Below, in pieces: positions 25,396 to 33,107 of a DNA stretch of 43,137 nucleotides (its first letter is position 1; every line of letters begins with the position of its first letter). Source of the stretch: a virus. The translations under genes were made by a program, and so were the position numbers. The stretch covers positions 1 to 43,137 of the IMG/VR virus record IMGVR_UViG_3300032117_000058. The stretch is one strand, 5' to 3'. A model generated the notes under the pieces. The model saw nothing but the letters and a program-made list of their open reading frames with translations, was not told the origin of the DNA and did not search any database.

Positions 25396-26685
25396 TTAGA
25401 AACCATACTTATCACCAACACCAATAGCTATTCCATAAGTAAAGCAGTCTAACAAATCATCAGCTCTTTTGTAAGCATCTTTGTCACCAATTTTAAAATT
25501 AGTTACTTGAACAAGTAAATGATTTCTTGTTGTGTTTTTGAATGTTACTACTTTGTCAAAAGCATATTGACTGATTTTAACCTTTTCCTGATGAAAATGA
25601 CCAGACACACTAATTGCTCTTTCATCTTTTCCAACTGAAGTTAATTTTGAATCAATAGGATGAGTATTCCAACCTCTTGTTCGTCCTTGTTGTAATAGTA
25701 TAGCTCCTGTACTTGCATCTTCAATAAACAATCCAACATCACCATGTCTAGCTTGAGTCAACTTTGCAAGTTCTTCTAACCGCATAAACACATTTGGAAT
25801 ATAGGCTTCAAGTAAAGCACCATCTATTTGTAATACATCGTAATCTAATATTACTAAAGGATGTCCATAATACTTATTAAGACCAAAATAAACTACAGCA
25901 GTACCATCGTGGTCTTGACCACCTTTAATAGCTGTGTCCATAACTGCAAACACCCCTGTAACTTTTTCAGGATAAGGTACTGGCAATCCATTTACCAATA
26001 GTTTATCAATAGAGAAAAATGCTTGGCCTGCCCAATCTACAAATTCAGCTAAATACTCTTGTTTGTAAACTAATGGATGGTTTTCTTTTTCAAGTTTTGC
26101 TAATTCTTCTTGAGGAAGATAAGGGTTTGCATGGGTTGGAGCATGATGGTCAATAAACCCTAATGAAGAATCTTCACCAATACGATAAAAAAAGTTTTCT
26201 TCATCTATTCCATTTGGTGTACTTAAAACCCAACAATCTCCACCGTAATCAAGCAAAGTAGGCTTAATACTTGTATTCCAAATGTGAAGCATATTGGATT
26301 TTGTAAATGCCGCTTCGTCAATGATAACTCTATGATATTTTCTACTTCGACCTGCTCTATCGTTTTCTAACGTCCAAAAGTCTACTCTACCACCACCTTC
26401 AACATTAAAAATGCCATCGATCTTACTAGCTGATGTTTTTACTTCGTGAAGCATATCAGCAATTTCGTTATAGGCTTCAGCAAGAATCTTGTATTGAGGA
26501 ACAAACCAACCTACTCGTTTACCTTCTACAGCATACTCACAAGCAAGCATTTCAGCCATTAATGTTTTGCCGTATCTTCGTCCACAACGTACTCTATTGA
26601 ACCTACCAGCGTTGTTAAATATCCTCCATTGATCTGCATGAGGTATTGGCAAATCAACCATTGTGGATGTTTCTATATCATGCAT
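25396..26685 (-). CDS. terL: terminase large subunit (429 aa)
   Basis: ATPase domain: Walker A CGRRYGKT (about residues 34-41), Walker B HRVIIDEAAF with the catalytic Glu, and coupling motif WVLSTPNG. The C-terminal RNase H-fold nuclease shows its acidic residues in FAVMDTAIKG, GLFIEDAS and RADDLLDCFTYG. The motor packages phage DNA through the portal and cuts it. The ATG at 26685 (MHDIETSTM) lies inside the terS end. An upstream GTG at 26700 is possible. It follows terS directly with an 8-bp overlap. Confidence 0.93.
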   Translation of the reverse strand: MHDIETSTMVDLPIPHADQWRIFNNAGRFNRVRCGRRYGKTLMAEMLACEYAVEGKRVGWFVPQYKILAEAYNEIADMLHEVKTSASKIDGIFNVEGGGRVDFWTLENDRAGRSRKYHRVIIDEAAFTKSNMLHIWNTSIKPTLLDYGGDCWVLSTPNGIDEENFFYRIGEDSSLGFIDHHAPTHANPYLPQEELAKLEKENHPLVYKQEYLAEFVDWAGQAFFSIDKLLVNGLPVPYPEKVTGVFAVMDTAIKGGQDHDGTAVVYFGLNKYYGHPLVILDYDVLQIDGALLEAYIPNVFMRLEELAKLTQARHGDVGLFIEDASTGAILLQQGRTRGWNTHPIDSKLTSVGKDERAISVSGHFHQEKVKISQYAFDKVVTFKNTTRNHLLVQVTNFKIGDKDAYKRADDLLDCFTYGIAIGVGDKYGF

Positions 26686-27034
26686 CTTTGTTAAACCCAC
26701 CTCTGATTACAATTACTTTCTTACCATCTATGTTTGATTCATCATGGTTTTCTCTCCAACGACCTTGAGTCTTTAAAAAGAAAAACATTGAAGCATTGTC
26801 ACCATTTCGAGCTTTGTTGAATAAACTTTGAGCAATCGTAGCAATAGCATCAGCCTTACCCAAGTCTTGTTCTCGTCTGTAATATTCATTAAGAGTAGGC
26901 ACACTTATGTCTAGCTTGTCAGCTATTTGCTTTTGTGTAAGACCTACTCCTGATAATGCTTTGACAAGTTTTCTACTTGCTTCAGATGGTACATGAGCTG
27001 GTCTACCTCGAGTTTCGACTTTTTCTTCTTCCAT
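26678..27034 (-). CDS. terS: terminase small subunit (118 aa)
   Basis: The N-terminal half is a helix-turn-helix with LTQKQIADKLDISVPTLNEY, as in small terminases that recognise the packaging site. The C-terminal helix (SLFNKARNGDNASMFFFLKT) followed by QGRWRE is the oligomerisation part of this family. It overlaps terL by 8 bp. The 31-bp gap to queE contains no terminator, so packaging genes may share the transcript of the modification operon. The ribosome binding site is weak. Confidence 0.85.
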   Translation of the reverse strand: MEEEKVETRGRPAHVPSEASRKLVKALSGVGLTQKQIADKLDISVPTLNEYYRREQDLGKADAIATIAQSLFNKARNGDNASMFFFLKTQGRWRENHDESNIDGKKVIVIRGGFNKDA

Positions 27035-27065
27035 CTTTTATAACTTAAAAATAATACTTATAGAA

Positions 27066-27728
27066 TCATCGAATACTCATGTATTTGTGTGTTTGCAAAG
27101 AAATTTTCCATCCATTTGAAATTGCTTGGTCTATACACAATTTCGTAGCTGATTTACTTTGACTGATTGGTTGTAACCAAATAGTTTGATTAGCAGAAGT
27201 ATTAGGGATTATTTTTAATTTTAGTTTATTAATGTCTGCTAACTTTCCTACTGGGAATTTGATCTCATTCACTCGTTTGAAGTTATCCAAATATACTTCA
27301 GTTCCTCCAGCCATGTCTAGTTTAGGGCTTAATGTAATAAATGAATCTTTGTGTGCTTTGATTTCTTTAATTCCAGCAGTTTCGATTTGTACTGTTCTAT
27401 TAGAATTGATAATTGCAGTAGTAAGTTCAGTTAGATCATAGATAGATGGTTCTCCTCCAGTAATCACAATATGTTTTGCTTTGTAGTTTTTCAACAACAA
27501 CATTATTTCTTCAGCAGACATTTTTGAATACGTATCTTCATCTTCTGTCTTTTTGACCATATTAATGATAGGGATTAATTTATTGGTCATGTGCCAAGTA
27601 TGTTTTGTATCACACCAATGACAACCTACAGGACAACCTTGCAGTCTAATAAATACTGATGGTGTTCCAGTAAAACTTGCTTCACCTTGAATTGTTTCAA
27701 ATATTTCGTTAATTGGATATTCGTTCAT
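27066..27728 (-). CDS. queE: 7-carboxy-7-deazaguanine synthase, radical SAM (220 aa)
   Basis: The N-terminus reads EIFETIQGEASFTGTPSVFI then the radical-SAM cluster motif with C32, C36 and C39 (C-x3-C-x2-C). Later HIVITGGEPSIY carries the GGEP motif that binds SAM. QueE converts CPH4 into CDG, the 7-deazaguanine core. The length is typical. It is the last gene of the operon, overlapping queD by ATGA. In a phage with DpdA it supplies the base for DNA modification rather than tRNA queuosine. Confidence 0.93.
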   Translation of the reverse strand: MNEYPINEIFETIQGEASFTGTPSVFIRLQGCPVGCHWCDTKHTWHMTNKLIPIINMVKKTEDEDTYSKMSAEEIMLLLKNYKAKHIVITGGEPSIYDLTELTTAIINSNRTVQIETAGIKEIKAHKDSFITLSPKLDMAGGTEVYLDNFKRVNEIKFPVGKLADINKLKLKIIPNTSANQTIWLQPISQSKSATKLCIDQAISNGWKISLQTHKYMSIR

Positions 27729-28180
27729 TTAGATGGTCCTGTATAGATAGCTGAATTAGCTCCATGTTCAAATACTTCAACTGAAACCAATCTAACTCTT
27801 GGTTTATAAAAGTTTTCTTTTAACCATTGATTAGTCATGTCATAAGCTATCTCAGCAAACTTTTCACAACCATTGTCAGGAACAATCACCAAATCTAATA
27901 CTCCAAGCTCTTGACCTTGTTTAAAGTAATCTAAATGCGGATCGTCTACTGCTACAACTACTTTATGATCGAACATATTTTCAATTTGAGCTTTTAGAGT
28001 TTTAAGACCTCCAAAGTCAACTACCCAATTACGTTCGTCTAATACATCTGACTCAAATGTTAATTTAAAGCCTAAAGCATATCCATGAATTTTTTGGCAA
28101 TGAGAATGTGCTTTCCATTGTCTAAAGGCGGCAGAGATACCTATATGGTTTCCATAAGTCTTAGTTGATTGATAACTCAT
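27725..28180 (-). CDS. queD: QueD-like 6-carboxytetrahydropterin synthase (151 aa)
   Basis: This has the PTPS/QueD fold. It contains ISAAFRQWKAHSHCQKIHGY with the catalytic-type C28, but the Zn motif HGH reads HGY (H32, Y34). Further motifs are WVVDFGGLKTLK, MFDHKVVVAVDDP, and VEVFEHGANSAIY. This resembles a QueD subfamily with 'FRQW--SHC---HGYAL' that I recall from bacteria and phages, so the altered Zn motif is probably natural. It would convert H2NTP to CPH4. It is coupled to folE and queE by ATGA overlaps. Confidence 0.86.
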   Translation of the reverse strand: MSYQSTKTYGNHIGISAAFRQWKAHSHCQKIHGYALGFKLTFESDVLDERNWVVDFGGLKTLKAQIENMFDHKVVVAVDDPHLDYFKQGQELGVLDLVIVPDNGCEKFAEIAYDMTNQWLKENFYKPRVRLVSVEVFEHGANSAIYTGPSK

Positions 28181-28830
28181 TTGACTAACCTCAAGAATTC
28201 ATTTTTTAAATCTCTATTGTTTTCAAATTGACCTCTCATAACTGATGTAGTCATCTTTGTTTCTGTTTCTTTAACTCCACGCCATGTCATACATTGGTGA
28301 GTAGCTTCCATTAAGATTGCCAATCCTTTAGGTTCAATCATAGATTCAATAATGTCTGCAAGTTGAACAGTTGATTCTTCTTGTATTTGTGGTCTAGCCA
28401 AAACCCATTCAGCTAACCTTACGAATTTACTAATACCAATTACTTTATCGCTTGGCAATATACCAATCCAAAGTTTTCCAGTAATAGGTACAAAGTGATG
28501 ACTACAAGCAGAACGAACAGTTATAGGTCCTAATGTATATATTTCGTTGAGACTTTTAGCATTTGGAAAGTCTGTAATGGTAGGCATTTGTTCATATCTT
28601 CCTTTAAACACTTCACGAACATACATCTTTGCAATACGTTGTGGAGTTTCATAAGTATTATGATCGTTTTCAGAATCAATTACTAATATATCTAATATTT
28701 CTCTAAACTTAACTTCTAATGCTTCTTGAATTGAATCAATATCATTTTTAGACAAGTATTGTGAAATGTTATCGTTGGCGAAGTAAGTTCCACCAGCTTT
28801 AGTAATTTTGTCAATGATTTTAGTAGACAT
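28177..28830 (-). CDS. folE: GTP cyclohydrolase I (217 aa)
   Basis: The ATG at 28830 (MSTKIIDKITKAGG) has AAGGA five bases upstream. An upstream in-frame start would overlap the previous gene far more. FolE motifs are present: ACSHHFVPITGK (C and H Zn ligands), IGISKFVRLAEWVLARPQIQE, and HQCMTWRGV (second Zn Cys). GTP is opened to 7,8-dihydroneopterin triphosphate, the first step of both folate and 7-deazaguanine synthesis. Here the neighbours show the latter. Confidence 0.93.
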   Translation of the reverse strand: MSTKIIDKITKAGGTYFANDNISQYLSKNDIDSIQEALEVKFREILDILVIDSENDHNTYETPQRIAKMYVREVFKGRYEQMPTITDFPNAKSLNEIYTLGPITVRSACSHHFVPITGKLWIGILPSDKVIGISKFVRLAEWVLARPQIQEESTVQLADIIESMIEPKGLAILMEATHQCMTWRGVKETETKMTTSVMRGQFENNRDLKNEFLRLVK

Positions 28831-29161
28831 TGTATTCCTTAGTAATAGTTGCTCCACATTCGTTGTCTTCACTAACACTTGCTGTGAATGTTCTATAATA
28901 CTTAGAAGATAAATCTTCAGAAAGTTTTCGAGCCATCATTTCACAACTCATATTGTTCATTTCGCCATCTTTGAAAAATTGTTTTCCTTCATCAATTAGA
29001 TCATGAAATTCAATTTCTCGATCATCGTGATCTACAGGACAACGAAGCTCAACATAAAAGTTATGACGATGACGATTTTTTAAATAGTCTCTATGTTCGG
29101 TTGCATCTTTCCAATGATGAAATCCTTCAAACGAAAAACGAACAAAAATTTCTGCTTTCAT
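28820..29161 (-). CDS. second PTPS/QueD-like protein (113 aa)
   Basis: This small protein starts with FSFEGFHHWKDATEHRDYL, then NRHRHNFYVELRC with an H-x-H (H31, H33) where QueD has HGH, DREIEFHDL, MSCEMMARKLSEDL, and ends with VSEDNECGATI in place of the Glu-His ending. The general plan is that of a 6-pyruvoyl-tetrahydropterin-synthase fold, but the catalytic Cys preceding the HGH of QueD is not present. It is encoded with dpdA and folE, so a role in deazaguanine processing is likely but unproven. Confidence 0.7.
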   Translation of the reverse strand: MKAEIFVRFSFEGFHHWKDATEHRDYLKNRHRHNFYVELRCPVDHDDREIEFHDLIDEGKQFFKDGEMNNMSCEMMARKLSEDLSSKYYRTFTASVSEDNECGATITKEYNVY

Positions 29162-30054
29162 AATGGCATCCTATGGTCAGTTTCTAATACTTTCTCAACT
29201 TCTAATATCGACTGTCTCCAGTTAATCAAATCTATTTTGCAATTGTTTGCACTGATTTGAATAGTTTTTTTATGACTTTTTTCTGGATCGTTTAGATCAT
29301 AACGGAATACTCTTTCCTCTACAGAATCCCATGCTTTTAAACAAGCTCTTGTTGGCATATCCATCCATCTAACTGTTGAAACCCAACTAGAAGAATCACA
29401 ACTGTTTAATGGAAAAGCATTTGAATGTTCATTAGGCGTCATTCCCAAACAATGTATCCACAAATTAGGATACTTTCTTTTTCTTTCCCACATTGTTGCT
29501 AGTAATCGTTTTCTAGTTTCATTTTGAGCTTGTACAACATTACCTAAACAAATGCGATCATATCGTTCAGCCAAGTAATCAAAGTAGTCCCATCCATCTA
29601 CCAATGGGTGATAAACAGGAATTGGATTAAAGCCTAACTTATGAAGCCGATCTCTAGTCTTGATTTTGTTATCTTTACCACCTTGATCGATTTCAATATA
29701 TCCCCAAGCTCTATCTCCAATTTCTTTTACGATTCGAGTGTATTTGTCAAACAAATTATCAAAGCCATCGATTTCAGTTGGAGACAATGCTAATACTTTG
29801 TCCATTGATATGTTATTAGCTCTTGAATGTTGCATTGTTAAATTAAACACTCCTGAGTCAATAAATACTTTTTTACCTCGACTTACTGCATCAAGAAGAA
29901 ACTGCTCATCGTCAGCATTATGAATTTCATTGACCGCAGTTAATATATAATCGTAGTAATCACATACATCTTGTTTGTTAAAAGCAGATGGAGAACCTGC
30001 TAAAAAATAAACATTTTGTTCTTTGTAATCCCATACGCCACCAGTATTAATCAT
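29158..30054 (-). CDS. dpdA: DpdA-type DNA 7-deazaguanine transglycosylase (298 aa)
   Basis: This is a TGT-like TIM-barrel protein. VFIDSGVF (D66) parallels the substrate-binding DSGAF/SGGFQ, GYIEIDQGG (E121, D123) offers the candidate nucleophile, and then NPIPVYHP, ICLGNVV, HCLGMTP and CDSSSWVST follow in the order seen in phage DpdA proteins. It is short (298 aa), has no tRNA-binding C-terminus, and is adjacent to folE, queD and queE. DpdA swaps guanine in DNA for a 7-deazaguanine base, blocking host restriction. The exact motif residues are my reading, not tested. Confidence 0.85.
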   Translation of the reverse strand: MINTGGVWDYKEQNVYFLAGSPSAFNKQDVCDYYDYILTAVNEIHNADDEQFLLDAVSRGKKVFIDSGVFNLTMQHSRANNISMDKVLALSPTEIDGFDNLFDKYTRIVKEIGDRAWGYIEIDQGGKDNKIKTRDRLHKLGFNPIPVYHPLVDGWDYFDYLAERYDRICLGNVVQAQNETRKRLLATMWERKRKYPNLWIHCLGMTPNEHSNAFPLNSCDSSSWVSTVRWMDMPTRACLKAWDSVEERVFRYDLNDPEKSHKKTIQISANNCKIDLINWRQSILEVEKVLETDHRMPL

Positions 30055-30787
30055 TTGCTTTCCTTACCGAATGTGTACCGTTAATATCTTGGTAACGATC
30101 TATGATAAGTGAAGCAATGTATGTATCTGGCTGAACAATAACCAACTTAAAATCTTTTGCTTTTTTAGCTAAAGCAGAATAAATACCAGCATAAGGCAAT
30201 AACAAACAATCTTCTTGATTTAATTCTTTGATCCACAAAGGCCATTCTCTTAAAACGTCAGCACAAATTAAAACGTGCTTGTCGCCAAGAATCCATTTAT
30301 CATGTTTTTCAATTTGATTTCTTGGTTCGTCAATTGAAACATCTAACTTGTCTAATACACTTTCTTTTTCTACTTGTATTTCACCATCTTCTTCATTCAA
30401 TATATTATTTATTTCTTCTTCAGTAAAGCCTAAGAGGTCAATATCAAAATCTTCGTTTTGTAAATTTATAAGTTCCAATCCTAATAGTTCTATATCCCAA
30501 TCGGCGTTCATAGCTAATTTGTTGTCAGCGATGATATAAGCCCTTCGTTGTGTATCTGTTAAATGTTCTAGTCTAATACATGGAACAGTTTTTAAGTCTA
30601 GCTTTCTCGCCGCCATCAAACGTCCATGTCCAGCAATAACAGATAGTTCTTTGTCTACAAGTATTGGGTTATTAAAACCAAATTCTCTAATACTTGATGC
30701 AATTTGAACTACTTGTTCTTCTGAATGTGTTCTTGCATTGTTGACATATGGAATTAATTTGTTGATGTCGATGTTTTCAACTTGCAT
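30047..30787 (-). CDS. ParB-like protein with a core-deleted methyltransferase domain (246 aa)
   Basis: Residues 1-100 are a ParB/Srx-type domain (IPYVNNARTHSEEQVVQIA, GFNNPILVD, IAGHGRLMAARKLDL). Proteins of this type often continue with a DNA N4/N6-adenine methyltransferase of the beta class. Here residues ~165-246 begin WILGDKHVLICAD, which parallels WxLGxHRLLCGD. The DPPY catalytic motif and the ~150 residues that should follow are absent. Then comes LLLPYAGIYSALAKKAKDF, which parallels LDPFGGSGSTLIAAEKLGR. So the SAM and catalytic residues are lost. It overlaps dpdA by 8 bp. It may be an adaptor for DpdA or a relic. Confidence 0.78.
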   Translation of the reverse strand: MQVENIDINKLIPYVNNARTHSEEQVVQIASSIREFGFNNPILVDKELSVIAGHGRLMAARKLDLKTVPCIRLEHLTDTQRRAYIIADNKLAMNADWDIELLGLELINLQNEDFDIDLLGFTEEEINNILNEEDGEIQVEKESVLDKLDVSIDEPRNQIEKHDKWILGDKHVLICADVLREWPLWIKELNQEDCLLLPYAGIYSALAKKAKDFKLVIVQPDTYIASLIIDRYQDINGTHSVRKAND

Positions 30788-31034
30788 CAGTAACCTCTTT
30801 TTTTAATTTTTCATTGAAATAAGTATATTGATAAACAGTTTTTCTTTTACGAGGTATTTTGTTTGGAATTTTTTCTCTTTTGACATATCTTTGTTTGAAA
30901 AAATAACAAAGAGCCATTGAAATATCATTAGAGTTAAGATCAGGTAACAATTCTTTGATTTCAGCTAATGTCAAAGGACGAGAATTCTCCTCAAAACATT
31001 TTCTGATTCTTGATACCGCACGAATTTCAGCCAT
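30777..31034 (-). CDS. winged-helix protein heading the modification operon (85 aa)
   Basis: The ATG at 31034 (MAEIRAVSRIRKC) is chosen because GGGGG lies seven bases upstream. An upstream GTG at 31052 would fall in the hairpin loop. The sequence has a helix PLTLAEIKELL, a second SNDISMALCYFFKQRYVKRE and a basic wing (NKIPRKRKTVYQY), a typical winged-helix DNA-binding layout. It begins the modification operon and overlaps the ParB-like gene by 11 bp. It is possibly a local regulator or DNA-binding helper. Confidence 0.65.
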   Translation of the reverse strand: MAEIRAVSRIRKCFEENSRPLTLAEIKELLPDLNSNDISMALCYFFKQRYVKREKIPNKIPRKRKTVYQYTYFNEKLKKEVTDAS

Positions 31035-31064
31035 AAAAAAACCCCCATACACATATATGGGGGT
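31035..31064 (-). terminator. intrinsic terminator overlapping the ribosome binding site of the winged-helix gene
   Basis: On the minus strand ACCCCCATA (31064-31056 complement) pairs with TATGGGGGT in a nine-base-pair perfect stem with a six-nt loop and is followed by seven T's at 31041-31035, then the ATG at 31034. The GGGGG of the 3' arm is the only Shine-Dalgarno of the next gene. Confidence 0.85.
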
Positions 31065-31085
31065 CAGTTTAACATATATTGTTTT

Positions 31086-32039
31086 TTATGCAAGCAATAA
31101 TTGTAAAGCTCGATCTTTCATTTTATCACCAGATCCAAACCAGGCACTATCAAGTCTCATATCATCTGACCGGGAAGGATTGTGATGGTCTACATACTCA
31201 GTAACTGCATTCAGCATTGACCACTTAGTGTGACCTACCAATTCAATTCCTTTAGCATCTGAATCGAATAAAGATAATATCTTTTGAAAAGATCTATTTT
31301 TTTCAATTCCTTCTTTTTTAACTTGAATATTAGAACTAATTAATTCTTTTACAAACAAAGATGCTTGTTGTGCACCTAACTGTTGTGATTGAAGAAACTT
31401 AGCTGCTTCAAGAAATGTACCAAAAGATTCGACAGCAGATCCAAGTTTAGCTTTAACTCCAGCATGATCGAATTCTGAAATATGAGAAAACGAAACCATA
31501 TTGGAATTATTTCGGTTTGCCATTGATAACGTATTATTGCAAACAACACGAACAGTAGTAAACCGAGCCGTAGTAGCTAAAGTACGATCACACGATGTAG
31601 AAAGCAGTAAAAACCCGCCTACACCATCGTCTTTACATACTTCTCCAAACTTTCCTGTTTCTGCTAAAGCCCAAAGACGTTTACCACCTCTAAGTGTTCC
31701 AGCAGTATGAATTTTGAAACCATTTTCTTCTACCAAATCTCTAAAAAATTCTAATACTTCTAATGGTTGAACAGGTTTATAACGATCAGAAACAACTGAC
31801 AAAGGCATCTTGTTGTCTGAACGATATAAAACATTTTGTCCTTTGAATGGAACAGGAAAGCCTTCTGGAGCATATAACACAGGAGCTTTGTTGATTGTCC
31901 AATTCATTCCTGCCGCCACCTGCCATTCTTCAATTGTTGATTCTTGATTCAATTGTTGACCAAGACCATGCCAAGGTGTTTGGCCAACAAAAGCCATTTC
32001 TGTAAAACCATCTTCTCTAATTGTTAATTCGTGAGCCAT
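31086..32039 (-). CDS. DUF932 family protein (317 aa)
   Basis: The N-terminus AHELTIREDGFTEMAFVGQTPWHGLGQQL is the hallmark of DUF932 (phage/plasmid-like protein TIGR03299), as is the later VVCNNTLSMANRN and the YVDHHNPSR region. Length is normal. Function is unknown in this family, which is widespread in phages and plasmids. A strong terminator follows. It is the first gene of a run of early minus-strand genes read towards the modification operon. Confidence 0.85.
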   Translation of the reverse strand: MAHELTIREDGFTEMAFVGQTPWHGLGQQLNQESTIEEWQVAAGMNWTINKAPVLYAPEGFPVPFKGQNVLYRSDNKMPLSVVSDRYKPVQPLEVLEFFRDLVEENGFKIHTAGTLRGGKRLWALAETGKFGEVCKDDGVGGFLLLSTSCDRTLATTARFTTVRVVCNNTLSMANRNNSNMVSFSHISEFDHAGVKAKLGSAVESFGTFLEAAKFLQSQQLGAQQASLFVKELISSNIQVKKEGIEKNRSFQKILSLFDSDAKGIELVGHTKWSMLNAVTEYVDHHNPSRSDDMRLDSAWFGSGDKMKDRALQLLLA

Positions 32040-32051
32040 TTTTCTATCTCC

Positions 32052-32306
32052 TTAAAAGTTTAAAATTTGATCAAAGCTAACCAATGGACCATAAGCCCAC
32101 AAAGAATACTCAATTTGCTTCAAAGTAGGTTTCATAAGTAATGAATAATCTATCCCTTGAATACTTTGACGCTCGCCTTCCATCCATTGAATTTCAACAC
32201 GAGTTGAATTTGGAAATATATGAGAAACTGTATAAACTTGACCGTTATCGGCATTAGTTGTAACAACAAGCATTCCTATATATAAATCTTTTAGTTTAAG
32301 TTTCAT
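32052..32306 (-). CDS. small hypothetical protein (84 aa)
   Basis: The ATG at 32306 has AAAGGA six bases upstream, so it is preferred over a TTG five codons earlier. The protein is basic at the start (MKLKLKDLYIGMLVV) and carries an SH3-like or small beta-barrel sequence pattern (YTVSHIFPNSTRVEIQWM). No family was recognised. It is coupled closely with the 62-aa gene upstream. Confidence 0.5.
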   Translation of the reverse strand: MKLKLKDLYIGMLVVTTNADNGQVYTVSHIFPNSTRVEIQWMEGERQSIQGIDYSLLMKPTLKQIEYSLWAYGPLVSFDQILNF

Positions 32307-32317
32307 TTGTAATCCTT

Positions 32318-32506
32318 TCAATTTGTAACTGCTTGAAAATATTCGTTCTCAACATAAAAATCAGTTGTCGGATCGTAATACTTACCTTCTTTTGGATCGT
32401 AATAAAATACAACGCCAGATTCGTAAAAAAATGGACCTTCTAACCCTTCACGAGCTTGAAACATCGATTTTTTTGAATCCTCTACGTAAAATTTTTTGTA
32501 AGCCAT
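32318..32506 (-). CDS. small Tyr/Lys-rich hypothetical protein (62 aa)
   Basis: A 62-aa Tyr/Lys/Glu-rich reading frame (GVVFYYDPKEGKYYDPTTDF) with a good ribosome binding site, AAAAAGGATAATT-ATG. The YYDPxxGKYYDP-type repeat suggests a small beta structure. It belongs to the early minus-strand gene run. I do not recognise its family. Confidence 0.5.
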   Translation of the reverse strand: MAYKKFYVEDSKKSMFQAREGLEGPFFYESGVVFYYDPKEGKYYDPTTDFYVENEYFQAVTN

Positions 32507-32554
32507 AATTATCCTTTTTGAGTTGTGTAAGACCCCTCTCGGGGTTTCGGCTAA

Positions 32555-32926
32555 TCAAGCCTCTTCAGTTACACTTTGTTCTTTTAAAAAATCTTTCAAA
32601 TCGTTTTTAAAAGTCATAATTCTTTTAATTTCTGCAATATATGCATCGTAAAGATTGATTGCTTGTCCTTTGTCACCATTAGCATTATTTGATTCTTTTG
32701 CAAGTGATATAGCACGTTTAAGTTCAAATCTGCTTGCTTTATCAAGATGACACACTTCAGCTTTTAAAACTGATTTACCATTAAATGTGTAAGCTAAAGG
32801 CAAATCGTAAATAGTCACAATAAACTTTGAAAGTTCACTAGCATCTGTGCTTTCCAATGAAGCCAAATGTCTTTGCATTCTTGCGTCTGCGTTGTCAATC
32901 ATTTCTTGAATGTCTTTGTTGCTCAT
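32555..32926 (-). CDS. hypothetical protein (123 aa)
   Basis: I use the ATG at 32926 (MSNKDIQEMI), which is one base from the stop of the 59-aa gene. A TTG five codons upstream is the alternative. The protein is helical (IQEMIDNADARMQRHLASL, then a second half with ELKRAISLAKESN and YIAEIKRIMTFKNDLKDFLK). There is no membrane segment or motif. A short GC-rich hairpin (32532-32545) follows the gene. Confidence 0.55.
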   Translation of the reverse strand: MSNKDIQEMIDNADARMQRHLASLESTDASELSKFIVTIYDLPLAYTFNGKSVLKAEVCHLDKASRFELKRAISLAKESNNANGDKGQAINLYDAYIAEIKRIMTFKNDLKDFLKEQSVTEEA

Positions 32927-32927
32927 G

Positions 32928-33107
32928 TTATTCCCAATCAAAATGTGTTTCGGTTTTGCCTGTTTTCAAATTCACTACAAATACTCCGTTTTCATATTCG
33001 TAATAAACTAAAAAATCTTCTGTTGTTGTACTTTCGATTGATCCGAGATCTTCTGATGCATCTCTAGCCAAATCGTCTGCTTGTTCAATTGTTAATTTGT
33101 TAGCCAT
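32928..33107 (-). CDS. small hypothetical protein (59 aa)
   Basis: This 59-aa frame begins MANKLTIEQADDLARDASED, is acidic, and ends KTETHFDWE. It has a strong ribosome binding site (AAAGGA, then seven bases before ATG). It is the first gene after the terminator at 33284-33310 and the 33.1-33.3 kb gap, so it probably heads a transcript. Its family is not recognised. Confidence 0.6.
   Translation of the reverse strand: MANKLTIEQADDLARDASEDLGSIESTTTEDFLVYYEYENGVFVVNLKTGKTETHFDWE

Noticed and set aside
30047-30787. Calling the ParB-like gene a DNA methyltransferase
   Set aside because: The DPPY catalytic motif and a proper SAM motif are missing, so methyltransferase activity is not supported.
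32531-32546. ACCCC-TCTC-GGGGT hairpin as a terminator
   Set aside because: The stem is only five base pairs and no T-run follows it on the minus strand, so I did not list it as a terminator.
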